Positions 17,408-25,568 of a DNA stretch of 64,000 bases are shown piece by piece. The translations under genes were made by a program, and so were the position numbers. The stretch lies in contig NZ_CP073766.1 in the NCBI RefSeq assembly GCF_018255755.1, forward strand, positions 682,001 through 746,000, given 5' to 3'. Under the pieces are notes generated by a model. The model did no database searches and was not told the DNA's origin. It saw only the letters and a list, made by a program, of their open reading frames with translations. This DNA is from Chitinophaga sp. HK235. GTDB lineage: Bacteria; Bacteroidota; Bacteroidia; Chitinophagales; Chitinophagaceae. Each line of letters begins with the position of its first letter. Within the stretch, counting starts at the first letter, position 1.

Positions 17408-19513
17408 ATGGAAAAACACCAGCACATGCATATGCACATGGACCATGACCATCACGACAAAGAGCCTATGGACCACGTACATGACCACACGAAGCATGAA
17501 GAACATCCCCACCATCATCATACAGACCATACTAACCATGACGCCCACACGGAACATGGTGGACATGGCGGACATGCGGGCCACGACCATCAGGCGATGA
17601 TCAACGATTTCCGTAAAAGATTTTATGTGGTATTGGTATTGACTGTTCCGGTAATGCTGCTGTCTAAGATGATACAGCTCTGGCTGGGATTACAGATCAG
17701 TTTCCCTGGTGATCAGTATGTGCTGACTGCTCTTTCTTCCATCATCTTTTTTTACGGAGGATGGCCCTTCCTTTCGGGCTGGTTGTCAGAGATGCGCCAG
17801 CGTAACCCGGGAATGATGACCCTGATAGGTTTTGCCATTACGGTGGCTTTTATTTATAGCCTGGCCACGCTGTTTGGTTTACGGGGTATGGACTTCTTCT
17901 GGGAACTGGCCACACTGATTCTGATCATGTTGCTGGGACACTGGATTGAAATGAAGTCGGTGGCCGGAGCATCCCGTGAGCTGGAACTGCTGGTGCAGCT
18001 GATGCCTGCGGAAGCGCATCTGGTGGAAAATGGCAGTATCAGGGAAGTGAAAACAGATAGCCTGCAACCGGGTGATGTGGTGCTGATAAAACCCGGAGAA
18101 AAGGTAGCTGCTGACGGTACTGTAACCGATGGCAGCAGTTATCTCAATGAATCCATGTTGACCGGTGAATCAAAACCCGTGAAAAAAAGTATAGGCGACA
18201 GGGTTATTGCCGGTTCCATCAACGGTAACCATGCATTGCATGTAAAAGTATCGCATAACGCAGCATCTTCCTACCTCTCCCAGGTCATCAAACTGGTGAA
18301 TGATGCGCAGCAGGCTAAGTCCAATACACAACTGCTCGCCGACAAGGCAGCCCGTTGGCTGACGCTCATCGCCATTGTAGCAGGTATCAGCACTTTTGTA
18401 TACTGGCGTATAGATGGACAGTCTATTTCTTTTGCCATGGAAAGGATGGTAACGGTGATTGTGATCTGCTGTCCGCATGCCCTTGGTCTGGCAGTGCCGC
18501 TGGTAGTAGCACGTTCCACCACCATGGCTGCCAAAAACGGGCTGCTTATAAAAAACAGGACGGCCTTTGAAAATGCCCGTAAAATCACTACGCTGGTATT
18601 TGATAAAACCGGTACCCTCACCGTTGGTAAGTTTCAGGTGGTGCAGATGGAAACACTCGACAATAGTTACTCCCGTGAAGATATACTGGTACTCGCAGCA
18701 GCAGTGGAACAACAGTCAGAGCATCCTATTGCCACTGGTATTGTAGACAAAGCCCGTTCACTGGGACTGCAGATCCCCGTTGCCTCAGAGATGCAGGCGA
18801 TGGCTGGAAAGGGCATTCAGGCAAGTGTCGCAGGTAAACAGGTGATGGTGGTGAGCCCCGCCTATGTAAAAGAACAGTTTCCACAACAACAGGAAGTGGC
18901 GCAGAATGGCACTGGTACGTTATCCTATGTGATTATTAATAACAAGCCTGCAGGTTATGTAGTGCTGGCAGATGAACTGAGGCCTGAATCCTTCCCGGCT
19001 GTGCAGACACTGAAGAAGGAACGTATCGCCACTGTACTGCTCACAGGCGACAACAAAAAAGTAGCGGCGGCTGTAGCGAAGCAGTTGCAACTTGACAGTT
19101 ATATTGCAGAAGTGCTGCCTCACCAGAAGCTGGAAGAAATCCGCAAACTACAGGCTGCAGGGCAGTTTGTAGCAATGACCGGCGACGGTATCAATGATGC
19201 ACCGGCACTGGCTCAGGCGGATGTGGGTATTGCCATTGGCTCCGGGTCTGATATAGCTGCAGAAACAGCAGGTATTGTACTCGTCAATAGCAATCCACAG
19301 GATATCGTAAGCTTGATACGTTTTGGTAAAGCCACTTATCGTAAAATGATCCAGAATCTGGCCTGGGCTACCGGTTACAATGTCATCACCATGCCGTTGG
19401 CAGCCGGCGTACTTTATCACTGGGGCGTGTTATTGAGCCCAGCTGCCGGTGCGGTGTTAATGACAGTGAGTACGGTAATTGTGGCTATCAATGCCAGATT
19501 GCTGAAATTATAA
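17408..19513 (+). CDS. copB: CopB-type copper P1B-ATPase with His-rich N-terminus
   Basis: A P-type ATPase of 701 residues in the inner membrane. The first 62 or so residues hold 24 histidines, often as HMHMH or DHDHH, a metal-binding tail in place of the CxxC domains of CopA. Core motifs are TGES near residue 257, the transmembrane CPH triplet at 355-357 (typical of the P1B-3/CopB class), the phosphorylated Asp399 (DKTGTLT), the SEHPIA nucleotide motif and TGDGINDAPALAQAD. Eight or so membrane segments are visible. It should pump copper (or silver) out of the cytosol. No copper regulator or CopA is adjacent. Confidence 0.9.
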   Translation: MEKHQHMHMHMDHDHHDKEPMDHVHDHTKHEEHPHHHHTDHTNHDAHTEHGGHGGHAGHDHQAMINDFRKRFYVVLVLTVPVMLLSKMIQLWLGLQISFPGDQYVLTALSSIIFFYGGWPFLSGWLSEMRQRNPGMMTLIGFAITVAFIYSLATLFGLRGMDFFWELATLILIMLLGHWIEMKSVAGASRELELLVQLMPAEAHLVENGSIREVKTDSLQPGDVVLIKPGEKVAADGTVTDGSSYLNESMLTGESKPVKKSIGDRVIAGSINGNHALHVKVSHNAASSYLSQVIKLVNDAQQAKSNTQLLADKAARWLTLIAIVAGISTFVYWRIDGQSISFAMERMVTVIVICCPHALGLAVPLVVARSTTMAAKNGLLIKNRTAFENARKITTLVFDKTGTLTVGKFQVVQMETLDNSYSREDILVLAAAVEQQSEHPIATGIVDKARSLGLQIPVASEMQAMAGKGIQASVAGKQVMVVSPAYVKEQFPQQQEVAQNGTGTLSYVIINNKPAGYVVLADELRPESFPAVQTLKKERIATVLLTGDNKKVAAAVAKQLQLDSYIAEVLPHQKLEEIRKLQAAGQFVAMTGDGINDAPALAQADVGIAIGSGSDIAAETAGIVLVNSNPQDIVSLIRFGKATYRKMIQNLAWATGYNVITMPLAAGVLYHWGVLLSPAAGAVLMTVSTVIVAINARLLKL

Positions 19514-19584
19514 CACTTCATTATTAGTATTTCCAATAAATAATTCTATAAATTTGACCAGTGATGTTCTAAAAAACCTGTTAT

Positions 19585-20700
19585 ATGGGAATATTTGATA
19601 AACTCCGGAATGAATTTATTGACATTATTGAGTGGACAGACCCGTCCGCAGACACCATTGTATGGAAGTTTCCCCGTTACCAGAATGAAATAAAAATGAA
19701 CGCCAAACTGACGGTCAGAGAATCGCAGGTGGCTGTTTTTATGAATGAAGGTAAAATTGCTGATGTTTTTCAACCGGGCATGTATACACTGACTACTCAG
19801 AACATGCCTATACTCACCACTTTACAGGGATGGAAATATGGTTTTAACAGCCCCTTTAAAGCAGATGTGTTTTTTATAAGCATGCGGCAGTTCACCAACC
19901 AGAAATGGGGCACCAAAAACCCGGTTATGCTCCGGGATGTGGAATTCGGACCAGTACGCCTGCGTGCTTTTGGCAGCTACGCTTTCCGTGTGAACGATGC
20001 AACTACATTCCTGAAGGAAGTTGCTGCCACCAACCCTGAGTACACCGTCGATGGTATCAATGAGCAGCTGCGTAATCTGGCCGTTTCCCGCGGTATGGAT
20101 GCTATCGCGGAAGCGAAGATCCCGGTGCTCGACCTGGCGGCAAAGTATGATGAAGTATCACAACTGATCACCGATAAGATCCGACCAGAGTTTAACGAAC
20201 TGGGTCTGGACCTGACAAAGTTTCTCATCGAAAATATTTCCCTGCCACCGGAAGTGGAAGAGGCGCTGGACAAACGCAGCAGCATGGGTATCGTGGGCAA
20301 CCTGGGCGCTTATGCGCAGTTCCAGGCAGCCAATGCCATGGAAAAAGCCGCTGCCAATCCTTCGGGTGGCCTGGCTGCCGCCGGCCTGGGTGCCGGTATG
20401 GGCGCTGCCATGATGGGACAGGTAGGAAATGTGTTCCAGAACAACCAGGTTAATCAACAGCAGCCTGCCGCCGGGCCAGGCATGCCTCCACCATTGCCTG
20501 GTACAGAACCGTTTTATGTAGCTGTTGAAGGTAAACAGGCCGGTCCTTACAATATGGACCAGCTGAAACAACTGGCTGCATCCGGCGGTTTACAGTCACA
20601 AACACTGGTATGGAAAACAGGTATGGCCGCATGGGCCGCTGCCTCCACGGTACCGGAACTGGCCCCTGTGCTGGCTACCGTACCGCCACCACTGCCTTAA
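19585..20700 (+). CDS. SPFH-domain protein with C-terminal GYF_2 domain
   Basis: The protein has 371 residues. The N-terminal two thirds is an SPFH (band 7/virion-core-like) domain: IIEWTDPSADTIVWKFPRY, MLRDVEFGPVRLRAFG and the helix region ending VEEALDKRSSMG. A Gly/Ala-rich linker and a Pro-rich stretch (about residues 250-305) lead to a GYF_2 domain (FYVAVEGKQAGPYNMDQLKQ, ending WAAAS) that usually binds proline-rich peptides. No membrane anchor is visible. This architecture matches YdjI-type SPFH proteins that are encoded next to a zinc-ribbon protein, as here. Its role is not established. Confidence 0.85.
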   Translation: MGIFDKLRNEFIDIIEWTDPSADTIVWKFPRYQNEIKMNAKLTVRESQVAVFMNEGKIADVFQPGMYTLTTQNMPILTTLQGWKYGFNSPFKADVFFISMRQFTNQKWGTKNPVMLRDVEFGPVRLRAFGSYAFRVNDATTFLKEVAATNPEYTVDGINEQLRNLAVSRGMDAIAEAKIPVLDLAAKYDEVSQLITDKIRPEFNELGLDLTKFLIENISLPPEVEEALDKRSSMGIVGNLGAYAQFQAANAMEKAAANPSGGLAAAGLGAGMGAAMMGQVGNVFQNNQVNQQQPAAGPGMPPPLPGTEPFYVAVEGKQAGPYNMDQLKQLAASGGLQSQTLVWKTGMAAWAAASTVPELAPVLATVPPPLP

Positions 20701-20726
20701 ACCTATTCCCGATAGTAAATGTAAGT

Positions 20727-20761
20727 GAATGGCGTATATCCGTGGACGATATACGCCATTC
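20727..20761 (+). terminator. Terminator-like hairpin between SPFH and zinc-ribbon genes
   Basis: GAATGGCGTATAT at 20727-20739 pairs perfectly with ATATACGCCATTC at 20749-20761 (13 bp, 9-nt loop). No long T run follows, so it may attenuate rather than stop transcription into the zinc-ribbon gene. Confidence 0.6.
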
Positions 20762-20796
20762 ATTATTCTGATGTATAAATTTTCCCGCTATCATCT

Positions 20797-21921
20797 ATGT
20801 CTTTTGAGGAAAAAACAAGTGAAACAGTATCCTCGCTGAAATGTCAGAATTGCGGCGCCATACTGCATTATGCCCCCGGTACCAACAGCCTGAAATGTGA
20901 GTATTGCGGCACAGTGAATACTATTGAAGAAGAAAATGCAGTACCCGAAAGTATTCATGCATTTGACTATGATACTTTTATTGCAGATCTGCAAGGTCAT
21001 ACAGAAAATACGGAGCAGGCTGTGGTGGTGAAATGTAATAGCTGCGGTGCCTCTACTACCATGCTCCCCAATGTTACTGCTGATGCCTGTCCTTTCTGTG
21101 CTTCGCCGCTGGTAGTGCAGCAGGGGACTTCAACAACCATCCTGCAGCCACATTATGTACTACCTTTCGTAGTGAGCGATAAGGAAGCCCAGCAATATTT
21201 CCAGCAATGGATGAGCAAGTTGTGGTTTGCGCCGTCTGATCTGGTAAGAAAAGTAAAAGATGCTTCCAGACAGCAACTGAAAGGGGTATATATACCTCAC
21301 TGGAGTTATGATACCAATACCGTGACTTCCTATCGTGGTCAGCGGGGAGAATACTATTACACTACCGAAACCTATACAGAGGAAGTGAATGGTAAAACGG
21401 AGACACGTACACGTCAGGTGCGTCATACAGCCTGGTACAACGCTTCCGGCGTAGTAGATAATTCATTCCGTGATGTATTGGTTACTGCGAGTCCTTCGCT
21501 GCCCCGTAAAATGGCAGAGATACTGGAACCCTGGCATCTGGACCAGCTTAAAGCCTACGATGGGCGCTATCTGAGCGGTTTCAGGGCAGAACTCTACCAG
21601 ACCAATGCAGAGCAGGGACTGGCCATCGCCAAAAAGAGAATGGACCCCGTTATCCAGGATGAAATCCGTTCAGATATTGGTGGTGATGAGCAGTCTATTG
21701 ACAGTTACAATGTCCAGTATAACGAGCTCGGACTGAAGTACCTGTTGCTGCCGGTATGGTTGAGTGCTTACCGTTATGATAACAAGCTGTATCATTTTGT
21801 AGTCAACGCCAGCACCGGCGAAGTGACGGGCGACCGCCCCTACAGCTGGATGAAAATAGTCGGTCTTATTGTCGCTATTATCGTTGCAGCTGTCATTATC
21901 TATCTTGCCACCCAGCAATAA
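20797..21921 (+). CDS. Double zinc-ribbon membrane protein
   Basis: The protein has 374 residues. Two zinc ribbons are visible near the N-terminus, each from a pair of CxxC motifs: CQNC and CEYC (about residues 16-40), then CNSC and CPFC (about 79-105). A long mixed domain follows with many aromatic residues (GVYIPHWSYDTNTVTSYRGQ) and a single membrane helix close to the C-terminus (about 353-371). Similar proteins are encoded beside SPFH-GYF proteins, as here. The C-terminal anchor may recruit the SPFH partner to the membrane. Function unknown; it is sometimes annotated as a PriA-like protein because of the zinc ribbons, but no helicase motif is present. Confidence 0.75.
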   Translation: MSFEEKTSETVSSLKCQNCGAILHYAPGTNSLKCEYCGTVNTIEEENAVPESIHAFDYDTFIADLQGHTENTEQAVVVKCNSCGASTTMLPNVTADACPFCASPLVVQQGTSTTILQPHYVLPFVVSDKEAQQYFQQWMSKLWFAPSDLVRKVKDASRQQLKGVYIPHWSYDTNTVTSYRGQRGEYYYTTETYTEEVNGKTETRTRQVRHTAWYNASGVVDNSFRDVLVTASPSLPRKMAEILEPWHLDQLKAYDGRYLSGFRAELYQTNAEQGLAIAKKRMDPVIQDEIRSDIGGDEQSIDSYNVQYNELGLKYLLLPVWLSAYRYDNKLYHFVVNASTGEVTGDRPYSWMKIVGLIVAIIVAAVIIYLATQQ

Positions 21922-21928
21922 CTTTATA

Positions 21929-21961
21929 GGGGTTGATCAATTACGATCGACCCCGTTTTTT
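21929..21961 (+). terminator. Terminator after zinc-ribbon gene
   Basis: GGGGTTGATC at 21929-21938 pairs with GATCGACCCC at 21945-21954 (one G-U pair) and is followed by a run of seven T after one G. Confidence 0.8.
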
Positions 21962-22143
21962 TATCCCCCGTTATTTTACATACTGAGGAAATGCTTCTAC
22001 AATAAAGCATCCCCGGCCATTAGCCTATCTTCATTACATCTTCTTCCTTAATAAATTAATGCTGCTTCTTCCGCACATGGTACCTTTTTTGTCGCATGCA
22101 GGGAGAAAGAGAAACCTTTATTTACCCAATAATTTCAATAGCC

Positions 22144-22707
22144 ATGAAAAAGTCAATCTTTTTTGTAACGGCGCTGTTGGGTGCATGGATGTTGCATTCC
22201 TGTGGCAATAGACACAATCCACAACATGAGAAACCTGAAGATTCAGCCAACGCCATCAATGAGACAATGAGAAAAGTGGATGACACCTCTTCTGCGTTTG
22301 CAGTGGACGCAGCTGACAAAAACATGATGGAAATACAGTTGGGAAAACTGGCGCAGGAAAAGGCTGAAAACCCGAGAGTGAAAGCATTTGCCACTATGAT
22401 GGTGGAAGAACATACCAAAGCCAATGATCAGTTAAAGACAATTGCCAGCAGAAAAGGAATTGTACTGCCAACAGAACTGTCTACCGCATCAAAGAATTTT
22501 ATCGATAGATGGAGCAAAAAAAAGGTGGAACGCTTTGATAAGGAATATATACGCGAGATGGTGGACCACCATAACCAGGATGTGAAGGATTTTGACAACG
22601 CCGCCAATAACCTGCAGGATGAAACACTGAAAGAATGGGCCAGAAAAATGTTGCCTGTTCTGATGGTGCACCAGGATTCCGCCAGGGCTATTAGTGAATC
22701 TCTGTAG
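22144..22707 (+). CDS. DUF4142 lipoprotein
   Basis: The protein has 187 residues from the ATG at 22144; an upstream in-frame ATG at 22096 would put 16 residues before the signal and was rejected. A lipoprotein signal ends in MLHSC (Cys about residue 20). The DUF4142 domain covers about residues 55-185 and is a four-helix, ferritin-like bundle. Visible are AVDAADKNMMEIQLGKLA, FATMMVEEHTKANDQL and MLPVLMVHQDSA. Family members are exported proteins of unknown function, sometimes linked to stress. It ends just before a long perfect palindrome. Confidence 0.85.
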   Translation: MKKSIFFVTALLGAWMLHSCGNRHNPQHEKPEDSANAINETMRKVDDTSSAFAVDAADKNMMEIQLGKLAQEKAENPRVKAFATMMVEEHTKANDQLKTIASRKGIVLPTELSTASKNFIDRWSKKKVERFDKEYIREMVDHHNQDVKDFDNAANNLQDETLKEWARKMLPVLMVHQDSARAISESL

Positions 22708-22763
22708 TCAATTACGAATTACGAATGAATGAAAAATTGTGTTAATCCGTAATTCGTAATTGA
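22708..22763. repeat. Perfect 16-bp palindrome with heptamer-repeat arms
   Basis: The arm at 22708-22723 is two tandem copies of ATTACGA plus flanks and pairs perfectly with 22748-22763. The 24-nt loop is AT-rich. It lies between convergent genes (DUF4142 and GNAT) and could be a bidirectional terminator, but it lacks GC-rich pairing and a long T run. It shares its architecture with 1-50 and 25489-25554. Confidence 0.75.
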
Positions 22764-22771
22764 TAACCTGA

Positions 22772-23044
22772 TCATAATAGATCGTTGTATTCCGGGTGTT
22801 TTTTCATATAGGCGTGTACGTAAGGGCACAAGGGTTTTACCTTCAGATGGTTGGCCCGTGCATACTCCAATACATATTTGGCCAGTTGGGAGGCAATACC
22901 TTTACCTTCCAGTTCCGGCGGTACTTCCGTGTGTATATAGGCGATGCCGCCGGGGAACAGTTTATAAACAATAAAGGCGGTGTGCCCGTCTACCACTGTT
23001 TCGAACTGGTGTTTGGTGGTGTTTTGCTGAATAGTAAGTTCCAT
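22772..23044 (-). CDS. Small GNAT-type N-acetyltransferase
   Basis: The protein has 90 residues, the short YidJ/Gcn5-related type. The acetyl-CoA binding loop is ELEGKGIASQLAKYVLEYAR, and the family's typical C-terminal block CPYVHAYMKKHPEY is complete. The acceptor is unknown. Its ATG lies 3 nt downstream of the stop of the preceding iron-sulfur gene, so it closes a tightly packed minus-strand operon. Confidence 0.82.
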   Translation of the reverse strand: MELTIQQNTTKHQFETVVDGHTAFIVYKLFPGGIAYIHTEVPPELEGKGIASQLAKYVLEYARANHLKVKPLCPYVHAYMKKHPEYNDLL

Positions 23045-23047
23045 ATA

Positions 23048-23488
23048 TTATTCGTTGTCTGTAAATCCTGTTTTAATATGTGTACCGTCGCAGTAGGGCA
23101 TATTGGAAGAGCTCCCACAGCGACAGAAAGCGGTAACCTTATACTCCTGTGTTTCGTGGCCGGATGTATCCTTTGTATGAATGCTGCCATATATCAGCCT
23201 CGGACCATTAGGTACTATCTCTGCCAGGCTGCTTGCGGTTATCTCCGGAGATGATCCATCTGCCAGCACTTCCTTGTTCATAAAATAAGTGAGCGCACCG
23301 GATGGACATTTTTTTACCTGTTGTATGATCCGTTCTGTGTTACTGCCTGCAGCATTGATCCATGGTTTGGCATGAGGATCAAATACCTCAGGGAGGCCGC
23401 GGAAACATACTTCCGAGTGTTTGCACACTTCGGGTTTCCATACGATGGTTACTTCACCATTGGAGTATGTTTTGGTAATGTCTTTCAT
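23048..23488 (-). CDS. Fer4_19 plus CDGSH iron-sulfur protein
   Basis: The protein has 146 residues from the ATG at 23488, which lies just past the OsmC stop (23490); an in-frame start 21 codons upstream would run into the OsmC gene. The N-terminal part is a divergent ferredoxin-like domain (CKHSEVC, then CPSGAL). The C-terminal part is a CDGSH-type cluster site, FCRCGSSSNMPYCDGTH, with three Cys and one His binding a [2Fe-2S] cluster. The pairing suggests a redox or iron-sulfur-sensing role. It sits between OsmC and GNAT with 1-3 nt spacing, so it shares their regulation. Confidence 0.88.
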   Translation of the reverse strand: MKDITKTYSNGEVTIVWKPEVCKHSEVCFRGLPEVFDPHAKPWINAAGSNTERIIQQVKKCPSGALTYFMNKEVLADGSSPEITASSLAEIVPNGPRLIYGSIHTKDTSGHETQEYKVTAFCRCGSSSNMPYCDGTHIKTGFTDNE

Positions 23489-23489
23489 A

Positions 23490-23891
23490 TCAATCTGCTT
23501 TAGTATTGATAATAATAGGGTTCGAAAGTACTTTATGAACAGGGCATGCATGGGCTATTTCCATCAGCCTTTTCCTTTGTGTTTCATCGAGGTCGCCTGT
23601 AATATGTACGAGGCATTCGATGACGGTTGTTTTTGGATCTGGTTTGGCATCACTGTCAAACCGGAGTTCTACATCTATCTTTTCCACCGGCCATTTTTTT
23701 CGTGCCGCATACATAGTGAGCGTGATGGCGGTACAGGAGCCCAGACTGCTGAGTAATAACTCGCCGGGAGTAGGGCCGGTATCGCCACCAGACACCTCTG
23801 CCGGTTCATCTGCCAGCCATCGGTGGTCTCGTGCTGAAATTGATACCTGATACGGAATTCCTTCGATACTTACTTTTACTTCTTCGTTCAT
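23490..23891 (-). CDS. OsmC-family peroxidase
   Basis: The protein has 133 residues. OsmC/Ohr proteins reduce organic hydroperoxides with two cysteines. Here one Cys is in SSLGSCTAITLTMYA and the second in IAHACPVHKVLSN; both match the family positions. The phrase GGDTGPTPGELLLSSLG is the YhfA/OsmC-like N-terminal signature. It is the middle gene of the operon, 12 nt downstream of the esterase and directly before the Fer4/CDGSH gene. Confidence 0.9.
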   Translation of the reverse strand: MNEEVKVSIEGIPYQVSISARDHRWLADEPAEVSGGDTGPTPGELLLSSLGSCTAITLTMYAARKKWPVEKIDVELRFDSDAKPDPKTTVIECLVHITGDLDETQRKRLMEIAHACPVHKVLSNPIIINTKAD

Positions 23892-23903
23892 TTTATTGCG
23901 GTG

Positions 23904-24533
23904 TTACCGGAAATTTTCCTTTACCCAGCCTGCGGCCAGGTCAATATCCTGTTGTGTTAATTGATGTCCTGCATTGATATCGTAGTTGCTTACCTGGAAG
24001 CCGTTGGCAGTTAGCAGGGTGGCATAGGCTGCGGTGGCAGCAGGTTCTACGGTGTGGTCTGTTTTTCCTGAGCTCATGAATACAGGCTGTTGCCGCGTGG
24101 TTTCAAACGGATCTTCAATACCATGCAACGGCTGCATAGGCCGGAAAAGTACGGCGCCTGCCAGCAGTTCGGGATAGAGCATCAGCACAGCCCCTGCAAT
24201 ATTGGCACCGTTGGAATACCCGGCAGCTACGAGCTGCTGCAGGTCAAACCCTTCTTTGGCCGACAGTTCCTTAAGAAAGTGGACCATTTCATGTGTTCTG
24301 AAATGTACATCCTGCTCATCAAAAACGCCCATGGACAGCCGGCGGAAGAAGCGGGGCATACCCTGTTCCTGTACATTGCCCCGAAGGCTTAATACATGGA
24401 AATGCGGTGCCATAGCCGGTGCCAGCGGCAACATATCCCGCTCATCACCACCGGTACCATGCAGTAATAATAACGTATAGGCGTTATGGTTAGCTGCCGG
24501 CTGGTAAATATATTGCAAGGGTTGAAAGTCCAT
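23904..24533 (-). CDS. Alpha/beta hydrolase, MhqD-like carboxylesterase
   Basis: A cytosolic hydrolase of 209 residues in the phospholipase/carboxylesterase family. LLLHGTGGDERDM forms the oxyanion strand, AAGYSNGANIA holds the nucleophile Ser (near residue 111), SSGKTDHTVEP the Asp and DINAGHQLTQQD the His. In Bacillus, related enzymes (MhqD) are induced with ring-cleaving dioxygenases under quinone stress. The same pairing is seen here, with the dioxygenase stop next to this start (24535 and 24533). The link to quinones is by analogy. Confidence 0.85.
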   Translation of the reverse strand: MDFQPLQYIYQPAANHNAYTLLLLHGTGGDERDMLPLAPAMAPHFHVLSLRGNVQEQGMPRFFRRLSMGVFDEQDVHFRTHEMVHFLKELSAKEGFDLQQLVAAGYSNGANIAGAVLMLYPELLAGAVLFRPMQPLHGIEDPFETTRQQPVFMSSGKTDHTVEPAATAAYATLLTANGFQVSNYDINAGHQLTQQDIDLAAGWVKENFR

Positions 24534-24534
24534 C

Positions 24535-25482
24535 TTAAACCAGTTTAATCAGTTTCTGTTCTATCTCTGCCCGCTGTGGTTCGAATTGAGCGGGCAACAT
24601 CAGATGCGTACCCAGTTCGTCAACAGACTCATCTACAGTGAATCCGGGCGTGTCTGTAGCCAGTTCAAAAAGCACGCCGCCCGGCTCTCTGAAATATACA
24701 GAGCGAAAATATTTCCGGTCCAGCTGTGGAGTGGCATTTAATCCCAGTGCTTCCAGTTTTTCACGGTAGTGCAGTTCCATAGCATCATCTTTCATGCGGA
24801 AGGCAATATGATGAATGCTGCCACCAGCCACATGGCCGCGGAGTTCGCCCTTGGCTTCTACCAGATCGATATAATTGGCGGTATCGCCGGCAGGGCTGGC
24901 AAAACGGTACCGGTTGGCATGATGTTTAATCAACTCAAACCCGAAAACGGATACCAGCAGATCGGCGGTGGCCTGTATGTCGTCCAGGGTCAGCGTGACA
25001 TGATGAAAGCCACGGGTGGCGTTTTCAGCGCTCACCTCGGCTGTTTCCCAGGGTACACGGTCATCTGTTTTTTCAGGTACGGTCAGCTCTATCTTAAGTC
25101 CGTCCGGGTCCAGGAAAGTAAGGTATATCTCCCCGAATTTGGAAGAAGGCTTGTTGTAAATAATATTGGCGGCATCCAGCCTTTTCAGCCAGAAATTAAT
25201 GCTGCCCTCCGGTATGGAATAGCCAATCTCTGTGGCCATATGGGTGCCTCTGCGTCCGGCCATTATATCTTCCCAGGGAAAGAATGTCAGAATTGTGCCA
25301 GGGCTACCTGTTTTGTCTCCATAGTAAAAGTGATAGGTATGCGGATCGTCAAAGTTCACCGTTTTCTTAACAAAACGCAATCCCATTATCCTCGTATAAA
25401 AATCATAATTCTTTTTTGCATTACCGGAAATCGCGGTAATATGATGCAGTCCTGTTATTGCTTGATCCATATGCCTTTTCAT
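24535..25482 (-). CDS. Ring-cleaving VOC dioxygenase, MhqO-like
   Basis: The protein has 315 residues (a second ATG at 25470 would give 311). It has two vicinal-oxygen-chelate halves: residues 5-140 begin with GLHHITAISGNAKKNYDFYT, and residues 155-310 begin with GFHHVTLTLDDIQATADLL. Metal-ligand candidates are the His of GLHHIT, the His of SIHHIAFRM and Glu in GVLFELATD. Such enzymes open hydroquinone or catechol rings. It is the first gene of the operon dioxygenase, esterase, OsmC, Fer4/CDGSH, GNAT. A long palindrome lies between it and YceI. Confidence 0.87.
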   Translation of the reverse strand: MKRHMDQAITGLHHITAISGNAKKNYDFYTRIMGLRFVKKTVNFDDPHTYHFYYGDKTGSPGTILTFFPWEDIMAGRRGTHMATEIGYSIPEGSINFWLKRLDAANIIYNKPSSKFGEIYLTFLDPDGLKIELTVPEKTDDRVPWETAEVSAENATRGFHHVTLTLDDIQATADLLVSVFGFELIKHHANRYRFASPAGDTANYIDLVEAKGELRGHVAGGSIHHIAFRMKDDAMELHYREKLEALGLNATPQLDRKYFRSVYFREPGGVLFELATDTPGFTVDESVDELGTHLMLPAQFEPQRAEIEQKLIKLV

Positions 25483-25488
25483 TTTGAG

Positions 25489-25554
25489 GATTCTTTGATT
25501 TTCGATTTTCTGATGAATGCGTAGTCACATCAAAAAATCGAAAATCAAAAAATC
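25489..25554. repeat. 26-bp palindrome with heptamer-repeat arms
   Basis: The arm 25489-25514 pairs with 25529-25554 with two mismatches (14-nt loop). Each arm is composed of tandem heptamers (GATTTTC twice on the left, and GAAAATC-like units on the right). It separates yceI from the dioxygenase gene on the same strand, so it may insulate the two or end yceI transcripts. Confidence 0.75.
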
Positions 25555-25568
25555 AGTCGTCAGTATTA

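Noticed and set aside
20797..21921. Zinc-ribbon protein as primosomal helicase PriA
   Set aside because: Only zinc ribbons are shared; there are no Walker or helicase motifs and there is a C-terminal membrane anchor.
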